From assembly GCA_007128855.1 (NCBI GenBank), contig SKWQ01000014.1, positions 1 through 48,255 on the forward strand: a stretch of 48,255 nt of DNA. Reading direction: 5' to 3'. Position numbers and translations under genes: made by a program. Shown here piece by piece: positions 27,436 to 36,493 of this stretch. This DNA comes from Balneolales bacterium (GTDB lineage: Bacteria > Bacteroidota > Rhodothermia > Balneolales > Natronogracilivirgulaceae). How positions within the stretch are numbered: position 1 is the first letter of the stretch; each line of letters starts with the position of its first letter. The notes under the pieces were generated by a model. The model saw only the letters and a list, made by a program, of their open reading frames with translations, had not been told where the DNA came from and did no database searches.

Positions 27436-30369
27436 TCAGTGCGCATCCAGCCAGTTATCTGACAATCCGGTATCCACCTTCAGCGGCACCTTCAGTTCCA
27501 TCGCCTGCTCCATGACGGACCTGATCAGGTCGGGGATTTCGGACGCTTCCCGTTCCGGCACCTCGAAAACCAGTTCGTCATGCACCTGCATCAGCATGCG
27601 TGTCCCGGAAGACCTGTCCGCAAGCTCCTTGTCAATCCGGATCATCGCTATCTTGATCAGATCGGCTGCCGTTCCTTGTATAGGCATGTTGACCGCCGTC
27701 CGTTCTGCAAACCCCCGGATATTGGCATTGGCGGAATGGATGTCAGGAATATAGCGACGGCGCCCTGACAGCGTCTCCACATAGCCGTTGTCCCGTGCAA
27801 ACTCAACGGTCTCATGGATGAACTTCCGGATGGCCGGAAAACGCTCAAAATAGGCGTCGATAATACTTCTGCCCTCGGCATTGGAGACTCCAAGACGCTG
27901 TGCCAGTCCAAATGCACTTACACCGTAAGGAATGCCAAAGTTCACCTCCTTCGCTTTTCTTCTCTGCTCCCGGTCCACTTCCTGGATGGAATCGAGGCCG
28001 AATATCTCGGCAGCCGTACGCGCGTGAATATCCTCGTGGTTTCGGAAAGCCGCGATCATTGCATCATCGTCTGACATGGAAGCGATGATGCGCAGCTCTA
28101 TCTGGGAGTAGTCGGCAGCCAGCAAACGATATCCCGCTTCTGCCACAAATGCCTTGCGAATGCCCCGGCCACGTTCCGTCCGGACGGGAATATTCTGCAA
28201 ATTGGGATTGGTCGATGAAAGCCGTCCCGTGGCTGTTACATGTTGGTTGAATGTGCTGTGAATCCGCCCGCTTTCCTGATTTACCAGCTTCGGCAGGGCA
28301 TCAACGTAAGTCGATTTAAGCTTACTGAGGCCCCGGTACTCAAGTATGCGCTCAGCTATCTCATGCTGTGGGGCCAGCTGTGACAGTACCTGTTCCGAGG
28401 TGGAATACTTGCCCGTCGCCGTTTTTTTCCGGGTGGGGATCTTCATCTTTTCAAACAGGATCACTCCCAGTTGTTGCGTTGAATTGATGTTGAACTCCTC
28501 ACCGGTAATTTCAAAGATCTGCGAGCGTATGCCATCAATATCCCTGTCCAATTCTTCGGAGAAAGATGATAACAGATCCAGGTCTACTTTGATCCCGGCC
28601 GACTCCATGTCGCCCAGCACGCGGGCCAACGGAAACTCCATGTCTTTGCCAAGGGATTCGATTCCCTGATCACGCAGCTTGCTTTCCAGGACATGATACA
28701 GGCGCAGCGTAACATCGGCATCCTCGCATGCATAGGGAGCAACCACATCCAAAGGAACTTCCTGCATGGTCTTCTGGTCTTTTCCCTTCTCACCGATGAG
28801 CGACTCAATGGAAACCGGGTCGTATCCGAGATATCCGCGGGCGAGGGAATCCATATCCATCTTTTGTCCCGTATCCAGCAGATAGGCAGCAAGCATGGTA
28901 TCAAAAACCGGCCCTTTCACACGAATGCCAAATCTATGGAGCACCCGGTAATCATATTTGAAGTGATGCGCCACCTTGAGGGTTTTTTCATCAGCGAAAA
29001 GCGAATCCAGCATCTTTTTCAGTTCTTCCGGCTTGAATTCGGAAACTACCACATACCATGCCTCATCTTCCTGGCATGAAAACGAGATCCCAAGCAACTC
29101 CGCAATCTGTGGGTTTGTGGATGTGGTTTCGGTGTCGAAACTCCACACCCCCTTCCTTTCAAGTGCCGACACGCAGGACGCCAGCCCTTCGGTGTCCGTA
29201 ACGGTATGATAGGCAACTTTATCGGGCTGGAGTGTAGCATAAACGGGTGCTTCATCGGCACCGGAGGGAGATAATTCTGATTTTTTTTTATCAAACTTCA
29301 GCCAGTCCGTGTTGGCGCCGGTCCCACCTCCTGATTCAGGACCGGCAGATCTGGTCGTGGAATCTTCGATGCGATCCAGGGAGCCCGCATGGTCCACGGC
29401 ATCCGTACTTTCGTGACCGGGAGATTGGGGTTCATCAAACAGCGACGCCTGCCCCGACAATTCAGGTTTTCCCTTTACTTCTCCGGGCATCACCGCTTCT
29501 GCTGTCGCAATCTTGCGGGTCAGGGTACGGAACTGCATTCGCTTGAAAAAGGTGATCAACTTGTCGGCCCTGACTCCGTGCCAACGAAGCTCTTCCCAGC
29601 CAATGGTGTCGGGCACATCGGTATGGATAACGATCATTTCCCGTGACTTAAGCGCCTGCTCCTGATGCTGCGTCAATCCCTCCCTGGCCCTTTTGTTTTT
29701 CATGGAGGGTGCTGCTTCAATGGCCTTCTCAAGTGTTCCAAACTCCTGAATGATTTTGGCCGCTCCTTTTTTCCCGATTCCCGGAACACCGGGAATATTG
29801 TCAGAAGTGTCCCCAATGAGTGCAAGGACATCCGTAACCGCCTCCGGCCCGACACCAAAAAATGCTTCCACCCCGCTGCGGTCTATGAGTTCGAATCCGT
29901 CCCCCCGGTTCAGCGGCTTGTACATGAAAATATTATCACCCACAAGTTGCATGAAATCCTTGTCCGGCGTCACCATGAAAACGGTAATGTTCTCCATTTT
30001 TGCACGGACTGCCAGTGTGCCTATCAGGTCATCCGCTTCATATCCGTCCTTCTCGAGATTAGTGAATCCGAACAAATCCACCATATCCTTGATCAGGGGT
30101 ATCGATACTCGGAGATCCTCCGGCTGTGGGGGGCGGTTGGCCTTGTAGTTCACGTCCATTTCATGGCGGAACGTTGGCGCGTGCGTGTCCCATGCAACGG
30201 CCAGATGTGAGGGGCCTTCTTTTTCCATCAGGTTCAACAGGGCACTGGCAAATCCGTAGATGGCACCTGTGGGGATACCCTCGGCATTCCGGAGGTTGCT
30301 GTTGATCATGGCGAAATAGGAACGGTATGCAAGGGCAGTACCATCGATAAGAAACAGTTTATCGGGCAT
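27436..30369 (-). CDS. polA: DNA polymerase I
   Basis: Repair and Okazaki-fragment polymerase with three domains, 977 residues. The 5'-3' exonuclease (about 1-290) has LFLIDGTALAYRSYFA and ALIGDTSDNIPGVPGIGKKGA. A Ser/Gly/Asp-rich linker separates it from the 3'-5' exonuclease, whose Exo I (SFDTET), Exo II (HHFKYDYRVL) and Exo III (YACEDAD) residues are intact, so proofreading should be active. The polymerase core has DYSQIELRI (motif A), KEVNFGIPYG (motif B) and MLMQVHDELVFEVP (motif C). The gene is complete and divergent from the PP2C phosphatase gene. Confidence 0.97.
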   Translation of the reverse strand: MPDKLFLIDGTALAYRSYFAMINSNLRNAEGIPTGAIYGFASALLNLMEKEGPSHLAVAWDTHAPTFRHEMDVNYKANRPPQPEDLRVSIPLIKDMVDLFGFTNLEKDGYEADDLIGTLAVRAKMENITVFMVTPDKDFMQLVGDNIFMYKPLNRGDGFELIDRSGVEAFFGVGPEAVTDVLALIGDTSDNIPGVPGIGKKGAAKIIQEFGTLEKAIEAAPSMKNKRAREGLTQHQEQALKSREMIVIHTDVPDTIGWEELRWHGVRADKLITFFKRMQFRTLTRKIATAEAVMPGEVKGKPELSGQASLFDEPQSPGHESTDAVDHAGSLDRIEDSTTRSAGPESGGGTGANTDWLKFDKKKSELSPSGADEAPVYATLQPDKVAYHTVTDTEGLASCVSALERKGVWSFDTETTSTNPQIAELLGISFSCQEDEAWYVVVSEFKPEELKKMLDSLFADEKTLKVAHHFKYDYRVLHRFGIRVKGPVFDTMLAAYLLDTGQKMDMDSLARGYLGYDPVSIESLIGEKGKDQKTMQEVPLDVVAPYACEDADVTLRLYHVLESKLRDQGIESLGKDMEFPLARVLGDMESAGIKVDLDLLSSFSEELDRDIDGIRSQIFEITGEEFNINSTQQLGVILFEKMKIPTRKKTATGKYSTSEQVLSQLAPQHEIAERILEYRGLSKLKSTYVDALPKLVNQESGRIHSTFNQHVTATGRLSSTNPNLQNIPVRTERGRGIRKAFVAEAGYRLLAADYSQIELRIIASMSDDDAMIAAFRNHEDIHARTAAEIFGLDSIQEVDREQRRKAKEVNFGIPYGVSAFGLAQRLGVSNAEGRSIIDAYFERFPAIRKFIHETVEFARDNGYVETLSGRRRYIPDIHSANANIRGFAERTAVNMPIQGTAADLIKIAMIRIDKELADRSSGTRMLMQVHDELVFEVPEREASEIPDLIRSVMEQAMELKVPLKVDTGLSDNWLDAH

Positions 30370-30562
30370 AAAAGCTGATTTTCTACATGATTGATTGCAG
30401 TTATCTGGAAAAAACCTGACGGACAGGGGGAGTCAAGCCACAAAATAAGCGAAATTTGATACAACTTTTCTCTTTATCATACGAATACATTGTGGAGTGG
30501 CAGGATCTCATGCCTAGTCCCGGTAAATTCATCGGCTACCTCCGATTCCATATCATTATTTT

Positions 30563-31741
30563 ATGAGTTTAAAGAACGAAACCCGCCAGGCATTCAATAA
30601 TACGAGGAGCTTCTATCGGGAGTATACCAGAGGGATGACTGCAGAACGTATCGGGAAGGAATTCCAGGATGATTCCAAACGGCTCATGGCCTTGTATTAC
30701 GATGCGGTGGGTGTAAAACCAGAAGAGGGCGAAAAGAAAAAACCGCCCGTCCGGATATTCAAACTTTTATCTTCCCTGCTTCTGCGGCTCACCCCTACCA
30801 GGAGATTGGCCCTTGGATTTTCCTTCGTCGGGTTCGCGGTCTATCTGGTTGGAAGCGGCCCCCTCGCTACACTGATGCTCCCGCTGGGAATTGTAATCCT
30901 GGCGCTGCTTCTCCTTCTTGAGCTGCTTGAGAAATCCGATGTCATGAAAGAGATAGACCTTGCCAGGGATATCCAGATCAGCCTTCTTCCGGGACCCAAC
31001 ATCCGACACGGTAACCTGGAGTTTGCCTCGTTTGCAAGTACGGCAAGCGAGGTCGGAGGCGATTATGTTGACGTGATTGATACGGATGAGGGAACGTACT
31101 ATGTAATCGCTGACGTATCGGGAAAGGGGCTCTCGGCGGCTCTGTACATGGTCCGGTTGCAGGCATTGGTGCATCTGATCATCGAAAAACTCAAACCGGA
31201 TCCCAAAGAGCTTTTCCTTCACCTGAACGATTACATCAAATCGGGGAAAAAGGACAAGACATTCGTAACCGCCTGTGCCGCCTTTTTCCCATCCGATGGC
31301 TCCCCGGTAAAAATGTGTCGGGCCGGTCATAACCCGCCGCTGCTCTATCATTCCACCAGGGATGCCGTCAGTGAGTTGCGCTCATCCGGACTGGGACTTG
31401 GTATGACCTCAACAGCAGTCTTTGGAGAGCACCTGAAACAGCTTTCGATCAACATGCAGCCAGGCGACAATCTGCTTTTTTATACTGACGGATTGACAGA
31501 AGCCCGAAACCCCAGTATGGAGCAGTATGATGAGCACCGCCTCAGGGAACTGTTTGAGCTGTATGGATCCCTGCATGCCACTTCCATTTTGAGTAAAATC
31601 CAGGTTGCAGTTGAGGAGTTTATCGAGGGGGAAAAACTACTCGACGACATCACATTCACCTGTGTTCACTTGCACCGTGATAAAAAAAGGTCACTGCCCG
31701 GGAAACATCGGGCTATCGCAGAAAACACAAATGTAAGATAA
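30563..31741 (+). CDS. RsbU/SpoIIE-type PP2C serine phosphatase, membrane-anchored
   Basis: Likely dephosphorylates an anti-sigma-antagonist or other Ser/Thr phosphoprotein. After about 90 residues of soluble N-terminus there are two close hydrophobic segments (about 92-125, LALGFSFVGFAVYLV and TLMLPLGIVILALLLLLEL). The SpoIIE/PP2C domain follows: EIDLARDIQISLLPG, EVGGDYVDVI, VIADVSGKGLSAALYMV and the metal-binding LLFYTDGLTEARN. No GAF, PAS or receiver domain is seen. No partner kinase (RsbW-like) or antagonist (RsbV-like) lies next to it, so its input and target are unknown. Confidence 0.85.
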   Translation: MSLKNETRQAFNNTRSFYREYTRGMTAERIGKEFQDDSKRLMALYYDAVGVKPEEGEKKKPPVRIFKLLSSLLLRLTPTRRLALGFSFVGFAVYLVGSGPLATLMLPLGIVILALLLLLELLEKSDVMKEIDLARDIQISLLPGPNIRHGNLEFASFASTASEVGGDYVDVIDTDEGTYYVIADVSGKGLSAALYMVRLQALVHLIIEKLKPDPKELFLHLNDYIKSGKKDKTFVTACAAFFPSDGSPVKMCRAGHNPPLLYHSTRDAVSELRSSGLGLGMTSTAVFGEHLKQLSINMQPGDNLLFYTDGLTEARNPSMEQYDEHRLRELFELYGSLHATSILSKIQVAVEEFIEGEKLLDDITFTCVHLHRDKKRSLPGKHRAIAENTNVR

Positions 31742-31744
31742 AAC

Positions 31745-31775
31745 AAAAGCCCCGACGTATATCGACGAGGCTTTT
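31745..31775 (+). terminator. Bidirectional intrinsic terminator between the PP2C and TPR genes
   Basis: AAAAGCC (31745-31751) pairs with GGCTTTT (31769-31775), with additional CG pairs inside an imperfect stem around a TATAT loop. The U-run on each strand is supplied by the stem's own A and T tracts. It lies 4 nt after the phosphatase stop and 37 nt beyond the TPR stop on the other strand, so it can serve both convergent genes. Confidence 0.75.
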
Positions 31776-31811
31776 ATAAAAAATTCAGTGACCCGGATAT
31801 CTCAATCCGTA

Positions 31812-32795
31812 TCAATTGCAGTTCAGTTCATGCTCGATTTCGTGTTCAGCTGGTGAACGGAAATCACCGACCATGGCATTGCGGAAAGCGCTGCATGCTG
31901 CCTGGGTGTTTTCGAGGCCTTTATGGGCCAGTCCAAGCTCAAAGTAGATTCTTGCCCTGTCCAGTCTTCCACCAGTTTCGAGCTCAAGTGCGCGTTCAGC
32001 GCTGGTCCTGGCATCACTGTATCGCCTCTGGTTATTGTAAACCTCGGCAAACCTGTAGTGCATACTGGCACTCTCGCCATATCCTGCAGCCCGGTTGAGC
32101 AGATCCAGAGCCCTGTTGAAATACTCCTCATCAATCTGTTCGGACGCGAGGAAGACAAGATAATCCCTTGCTGCACGCTGGCTTCTTTCTAAGTTATCCT
32201 GTTCGCCGGCTTCACGTGCCAAATCGATTGAGATATCGAAATTTTCAAGTGCGTTGTCAAGATCACCGGTACGTCGATATACCAGGGCCTTCTGATAGTA
32301 AGCACTGATATAGGACGGGTTCAGCTCAATGGCTTTGCGGTACTGCTCCAGCGCCGCTTCGTTCTGCTCATCCCTGAACAACTGGTTTCCAAGATTCAGA
32401 TGAAGTGCGGGAAGGTTTCCACGGGAGCGACGCATAATCTGTTCATCACCATACGATTCGGCAAGTCTTGCTGCTTCCTGAAATGCATCGACGGCTCCTT
32501 CCAGATCCCGTTCCCTTACAAACTGTGCCGCATGCATGAAAGCAAGCCTTGGTATTTGTCCGACAGCACGTTCGCGGATGTCATTTGCTTCTGAACCAAC
32601 TTCATCAGCTATTACAATGGTTTCCTTGAACTTTTCAATTGCTGCCTGGAAATCCCCCTGCTCGTTGAAAAGGACAAAGCCTTCATTGAACTTGGTTATG
32701 GCATCTTCCAGTGATTGAGCCTGAGCCCCATCTATAAAGCAAAGGGATATCAACAAGGCCGACAAAACCACAGAGGTTCTTTTTACAACGTTCAT
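31812..32795 (-). CDS. Secreted tetratricopeptide-repeat protein
   Basis: Signal peptide at about 1-27 (core VVLSALLISLCFIDGA, cleavage near AQAQ), then about seven TPR-like helical pairs. Clear repeats include FNEGFVLFNEQGDFQAAIEKF, LNLGNQLFRDEQNEAALEQY and YYQKALVYRRTGDLDNALENF. No catalytic domain is attached. TPR proteins of this kind act as periplasmic scaffolds, but the partner is unknown. The frame opens at a TTG (32804); I chose the ATG at 32795, which starts the signal peptide cleanly. It is 138 nt from the LOG-family gene on the same strand. Confidence 0.8.
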   Translation of the reverse strand: MNVVKRTSVVLSALLISLCFIDGAQAQSLEDAITKFNEGFVLFNEQGDFQAAIEKFKETIVIADEVGSEANDIRERAVGQIPRLAFMHAAQFVRERDLEGAVDAFQEAARLAESYGDEQIMRRSRGNLPALHLNLGNQLFRDEQNEAALEQYRKAIELNPSYISAYYQKALVYRRTGDLDNALENFDISIDLAREAGEQDNLERSQRAARDYLVFLASEQIDEEYFNRALDLLNRAAGYGESASMHYRFAEVYNNQRRYSDARTSAERALELETGGRLDRARIYFELGLAHKGLENTQAACSAFRNAMVGDFRSPAEHEIEHELNCN

Positions 32796-32942
32796 ATGAT
32801 TCAATTGTATTATTAGTTAGGTGATCGATTGTAAAAACGTTTGAGAACGTAAACTTCGTACCTGCAAGGTGATTAATTTAACATTTTATGTTTTCAATAC
32901 CATTAAAAAAAACGGCCCTGCTCGCATACAGAGGATGCAAAT

Positions 32943-33635
32943 CTAAAAATTCGGTCTGAGTTTGTTGGTTTCGTAAAAATCATAAATGATTGATGTTGCT
33001 TCCTCGGGATCATCGGTCACGTGAAAAAGTTCCATATCCTTCGGATCTATGGTCTTCTCGTCCACAAGCTTTTCCTTCATCCAGTCAACCAATCCCCCCC
33101 AGTACTCCTTTCCCATCATGATGATCGGGAACTGATGCATTTTCTTGGTCTGGATCAGGGTCATCGCTTCAAAAAACTCATCAAGGGTTCCAAAACCTCC
33201 GGGAAGTACGACAAATCCCTGTGCATATTTTACGAACATGACCTTACGGGCAAAAAAGTAGTTGAAGTGTATGCGGAAGTCACTGCCTATGTATTGGTTG
33301 GCTGTGGGTTCATTGGGAAGCGAAATGCAAAGGCCCACGGAAGTGCCCCCTGCCTGATGGGCGCCGCGATTACCTGCCTCCATAATTCCGGGTCCCCCAC
33401 CCGTGATGATACCAAGCCCTGTTTCTGCCATTTTCCTGGCAGTCTCAACGGCCATCTTATAGTACGGATGATCTTCCTTGATCCTGGCAGAACCGAAAAA
33501 TGAGACACACGGCCCAACATGCGACATCCTTTCATATCCGTCCACAAACTCACCCATGACTTTGAAGACACCCCACACATCCTTTTCAAACCGGGCATCA
33601 TACCGGCTTTGTATCTGTTTTCTTTTCTTTTCCAT
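32943..33635 (-). CDS. LOG-family protein (TIGR00730-type, putative nucleoside monophosphate phosphoribohydrolase)
   Basis: Rossmann-fold protein of the LOG/'lysine decarboxylase-like' family, whose studied members release the base from AMP or cytokinin riboside monophosphates. The signature PGGFGTLDE is present, as is GLGIITGGGPGIMEAGNRGA, the nucleotide-binding glycine-rich region. Length (about 231 residues) fits. A TTG at 33647 opens the frame; the ATG at 33635 (MEKKRKQI) is preferred. Substrate cannot be assigned. It lies between the TPR gene and the DUF5683-like gene, all minus strand. Confidence 0.88.
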   Translation of the reverse strand: MEKKRKQIQSRYDARFEKDVWGVFKVMGEFVDGYERMSHVGPCVSFFGSARIKEDHPYYKMAVETARKMAETGLGIITGGGPGIMEAGNRGAHQAGGTSVGLCISLPNEPTANQYIGSDFRIHFNYFFARKVMFVKYAQGFVVLPGGFGTLDEFFEAMTLIQTKKMHQFPIIMMGKEYWGGLVDWMKEKLVDEKTIDPKDMELFHVTDDPEEATSIIYDFYETNKLRPNF

Positions 33636-33679
33636 AGTTTTGTTCAATTATTACTTGATTCCACAGTTACCATTTCATT

Positions 33680-34576
33680 TTAAAGGGAAACCTGCAACGT
33701 CAGTACGAGGCTGTCCATGGAGCGTTGTCCCTGCACCCATCCAGACATTAGAAACGGTTGCCGCTTCCAATCCGTACTTTCGGATTGCGTTGTCGCCGGT
33801 CCGATATGAATCCTTGCACTCAGATCGTCACTGACATCAAAGTCACGCATCTGGGCAAATACATATGCATCAACAATGTTAAGTCCGTATGCAAGGACAA
33901 CACCGATGATCGTCAGGTCCCTTCTGTTTCGATACAGGTTTCTTGTATGGCGCAGTGCCTCCGGATTCTGATTCGGATCAATATACAGTGGCGTCGGTCC
34001 AAATTTCTGGTCACCATCCGGATACTGACTGTTGTAAAAAGCAGCCCGGTAGTCACGGTAGTTCTGGTCCATCAGAATACTGTAGTACGTCAGGCCGGCA
34101 AGCATGCCATAGATGATCGGTACTTTCCACACCTGCCGGTTGACCACCTGTCCCCACCCTGGCAACATCATCGATTTTAGCATTACGGAAGACGGTTTTG
34201 GTACCGTATCCCGCCTGGCCAGGTCCGATCCGTTGAAATTAGAGGTTACGGTCATACCCTGCGTTGAGCGGAAATACGCAAACGAGCGATTCGGGGCATA
34301 GCCGTGGTTTGCCGGACTGAGGGATCTGCCGAAATCCATTCCGTGAACAGATCTAACTCCTGCATGCTGATAATCAGGATGGGCATAAGTTTCTGTAAAC
34401 ATTACTGTTGCTGCGCGAATCTTGGTGGCACCATCATACGCACAAAGATCTGCCACTCCAAGAATTATGATCAGTGCCGTTAATGGCAGGACCTTGACCT
34501 TGCATGGAATACTGCCCCGGAATTCAACTCTCCACGACCTATTCAAGCAGTGATATAATTCTTTCCAGATCGTCAT
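33680..34576 (-). CDS. DUF5683-like membrane protein
   Basis: Unknown function. A hydrophobic segment (KVLPLTALIIILGVADLC) near residues 30-46 is a signal sequence or anchor. The core KSMMLPGWGQVVNRQVWKVP, followed by a hydrophobic stretch (IIYGMLAGLTYYSILMDQNY) and later LTIIGVVLAYGLNIVDAYVFA, is what I associate with DUF5683, common downstream of parAB in Bacteroidota. No start is decisive: an ATG at 34576 overlaps the parB end by 38 nt and a further upstream ATG is at 34606. The overlap suggests coupling with parB. Confidence 0.65.
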   Translation of the reverse strand: MTIWKELYHCLNRSWRVEFRGSIPCKVKVLPLTALIIILGVADLCAYDGATKIRAATVMFTETYAHPDYQHAGVRSVHGMDFGRSLSPANHGYAPNRSFAYFRSTQGMTVTSNFNGSDLARRDTVPKPSSVMLKSMMLPGWGQVVNRQVWKVPIIYGMLAGLTYYSILMDQNYRDYRAAFYNSQYPDGDQKFGPTPLYIDPNQNPEALRHTRNLYRNRRDLTIIGVVLAYGLNIVDAYVFAQMRDFDVSDDLSARIHIGPATTQSESTDWKRQPFLMSGWVQGQRSMDSLVLTLQVSL

Positions 34577-35447
34577 CCGAATAGTACTCCAAGCGGATTT
34601 CTCCACCTTTGTTTTTCTTTTTTATCTGAACACGGGTACTGAATCTGTTGCGTAAACGGCTGGAAATCTCCATCAGTTGCAGATCTTTCTGATCTTTTTC
34701 CTTGAGGACCCTGTTTCCGGCACTTTTCTTCTGATCCAGCTTCCGCACGGCATCTTCGATCTGACGGACGGACCAATCCTCCTGAATGGCTTTGTTAAGC
34801 AACCTGTCCTGAGCCTTCGGATCCTCGACCGATATCAGACTCCTTGCGTGGCCTGTCGTAATGACATTGGTTTTAAGGGCATGCTGAATGGTCGGTCTCA
34901 GGGTAAGCAGGCGCAGCATGTTCGTGACGGTCGACCTGTTTTTACCAAGCTTCCTGGCAACATGGTCCTGCGTATAGTTGCACTCTTCAATGAGCCTTTT
35001 GTACCCGAGTGCAATCTCGATCGGGTTCAACTGCTCCCTTTGCACGTTCTCGATCAGTGCAAAAGCGATCAGTTCGTCATCGTCCACTTCCCGCACATAG
35101 GCCGGTATAGTGGTGATGCCGGCCATTTTCGTGGCACGGAGTCTCCTCTCTCCGCTGATCAGTTCATATCTTTCACTGCCGATGGCGCGGACTGTTACCG
35201 GCTGGATGAGACCATGCATGCGAATGGACTCGGACAGCTCCTGCAATTTAATCTCATCAAAATCTTCACGCGGCTGGTATGGATTCGGACGGATATCCGG
35301 AATCGGGAGCTGCATGATCACATTCACCCGTTGCAGAATCCGCTCTCTGTCGACGCCACCGGTAGATCCCGACCGGGAATCATCTCCCTTGTCATCGTAT
35401 TCCGGGAAAAAAGCTCCCAGCCCTCTGCCTAATACTTTCTTAGCCAT
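34539..35447 (-). CDS. parB: Chromosome-partitioning protein ParB
   Basis: CTP-dependent DNA-sliding clamp that loads at parS sites and recruits SMC and ParA. The protein (302 residues) opens MAKKVLGRGLGAFFP. The N-terminal ParB/Srx domain (about 45-145) includes the arginine-rich box SGERRLRATKMAG. A helix-turn-helix follows (QDHVARKLGKNRSTVTNMLRLL) and then a C-terminal dimerisation region. It starts 21 nt after the parA stop. A convincing parS site was not found in this window. Confidence 0.95.
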   Translation of the reverse strand: MAKKVLGRGLGAFFPEYDDKGDDSRSGSTGGVDRERILQRVNVIMQLPIPDIRPNPYQPREDFDEIKLQELSESIRMHGLIQPVTVRAIGSERYELISGERRLRATKMAGITTIPAYVREVDDDELIAFALIENVQREQLNPIEIALGYKRLIEECNYTQDHVARKLGKNRSTVTNMLRLLTLRPTIQHALKTNVITTGHARSLISVEDPKAQDRLLNKAIQEDWSVRQIEDAVRKLDQKKSAGNRVLKEKDQKDLQLMEISSRLRNRFSTRVQIKKKNKGGEIRLEYYSDDDLERIISLLE

Positions 35448-35468
35448 AATGATAAAAAGGTTGCCGGT

Positions 35469-36287
35469 TTATTCCGATGCCTGTTTGCTTTTTTCAGTGA
35501 ATACGGAGCTTTTTCGGAAAAGCTTCTTGTTCCTGATCACTATTTCCCTGGCTAATGAAAGGTAGTTTTTCGATCCCATGGAGACAGAATCATACAACAA
35601 AACCGGCTTCCCAAAACTGGGTGCTTCTGCCAGGCGCACATTTCTTGAAATTACCGTCTCAAAGACCCGGTTATCGAAATAGCGCTTGACTTCGTCAGCC
35701 ACCTGGTTCGACAATCGCGTCCGGCTGTCATACATGGTGAGCACTACCCCCTCGATGTCCAGACCGGTATTGAGATGCTGACGGACAATTTTGATGGTAT
35801 TTAACAGCTGCCCAAGTCCTTCCAGCGCAAAATATTCACATTGTACGGGTATGAGAACCGAGTCGGAAGCAGTTAATGAGTTAATGGTAAGCAGACCAAG
35901 GGAAGGCGGACAGTCAATGATGATGAAATCATATTCATCACGTATCTCCCCTATGGCATTTCTGAGGATTTTTTCCCTTTGCGGACGATCCACCATCTCG
36001 ATTTCAGCGCCAACCAGGTTGATGTGGGATGGTATGATATCCAGGAACGGGAGCTCCGTTTTTTTTACCGATTCCCTGGCACTGAACCCTTCCACAAGCA
36101 CCTGATAGATGGAGTGGTCGATCACTTTGTATTCAAACCCGGTCCCGCTTGTTGAATTGCTTTGAGGATCAATGTCAATCAGCAGAGTGGTATGTTCGAT
36201 CGCGGCAAGACTGGCAGCAAGGTTTATTGCCGTCGTAGTTTTACCAACACCGCCTTTCTGATTTGCTACAGATATAACTTTTCCCAT
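35469..36287 (-). CDS. parA: Chromosome-partitioning ATPase ParA (Soj)
   Basis: Deviant Walker-type ATPase that moves or segregates ParB-parS complexes. The deviant P-loop KGGVGKTT is at 11-18, the Walker A' region is [15 protein letters not shown], and Walker B is [14 protein letters not shown]. At 272 residues it is the chromosomal Soj type, without the N-terminal HTH of plasmid ParA proteins. It forms a two-gene unit with parB. About 200 gene-free bases separate it from the anti-sigma-like gene. Confidence 0.96.
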   Translation of the reverse strand: MGKVISVANQKGGVGKTTTAINLAASLAAIEHTTLLIDIDPQSNSTSGTGFEYKVIDHSIYQVLVEGFSARESVKKTELPFLDIIPSHINLVGAEIEMVDRPQREKILRNAIGEIRDEYDFIIIDCPPSLGLLTINSLTASDSVLIPVQCEYFALEGLGQLLNTIKIVRQHLNTGLDIEGVVLTMYDSRTRLSNQVADEVKRYFDNRVFETVISRNVRLAEAPSFGKPVLLYDSVSMGSKNYLSLAREIVIRNKKLFRKSSVFTEKSKQASE

Positions 36288-36413
36288 ATAACATATTGTA
36301 TTATAACCGGATAGAACGCTATCCCATCAGCATTCCCGCTATGGCTGACAGACCTCTAAAGGTAAGAATATATTTGGTAAGGTATCACTCCCAATCGGAT
36401 GCAAGTTCAAAAA

Positions 36414-36427
36414 GCCGGCATCCCGGA
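36414..36427 (-). terminator. Weak terminator candidate downstream of the anti-sigma-like gene
   Basis: On the minus strand, CCGG-GATG-CCGG is followed at once by CTTTTTG. The 4-bp GC stem with a U-run lies about 67 nt past the stop at 36494. The stem is very short, so this is only a possible terminator. Confidence 0.25.
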
Positions 36428-36493
36428 AAGTAAAAGTTGGATGAAAAAAAATAGGAGTAAAAAGCGCTGTATCAGAAATACTTATAGGCGAAA

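Noticed and set aside
32901-32925. Possible terminator after the LOG gene
   Set aside because: There is a T-run on the minus strand next to GGGCCG, but no convincing stem directly before it.
33013-33028. parS-like sequence TCGGTCACGTGAAAAA near parB
   Set aside because: Only 12 of 16 bases match the consensus, one half-site is poor, it encodes His-Val codons of the LOG gene, and a comparable match (11 of 16) occurs near 1211 in fabH. Not convincing as a parS site.
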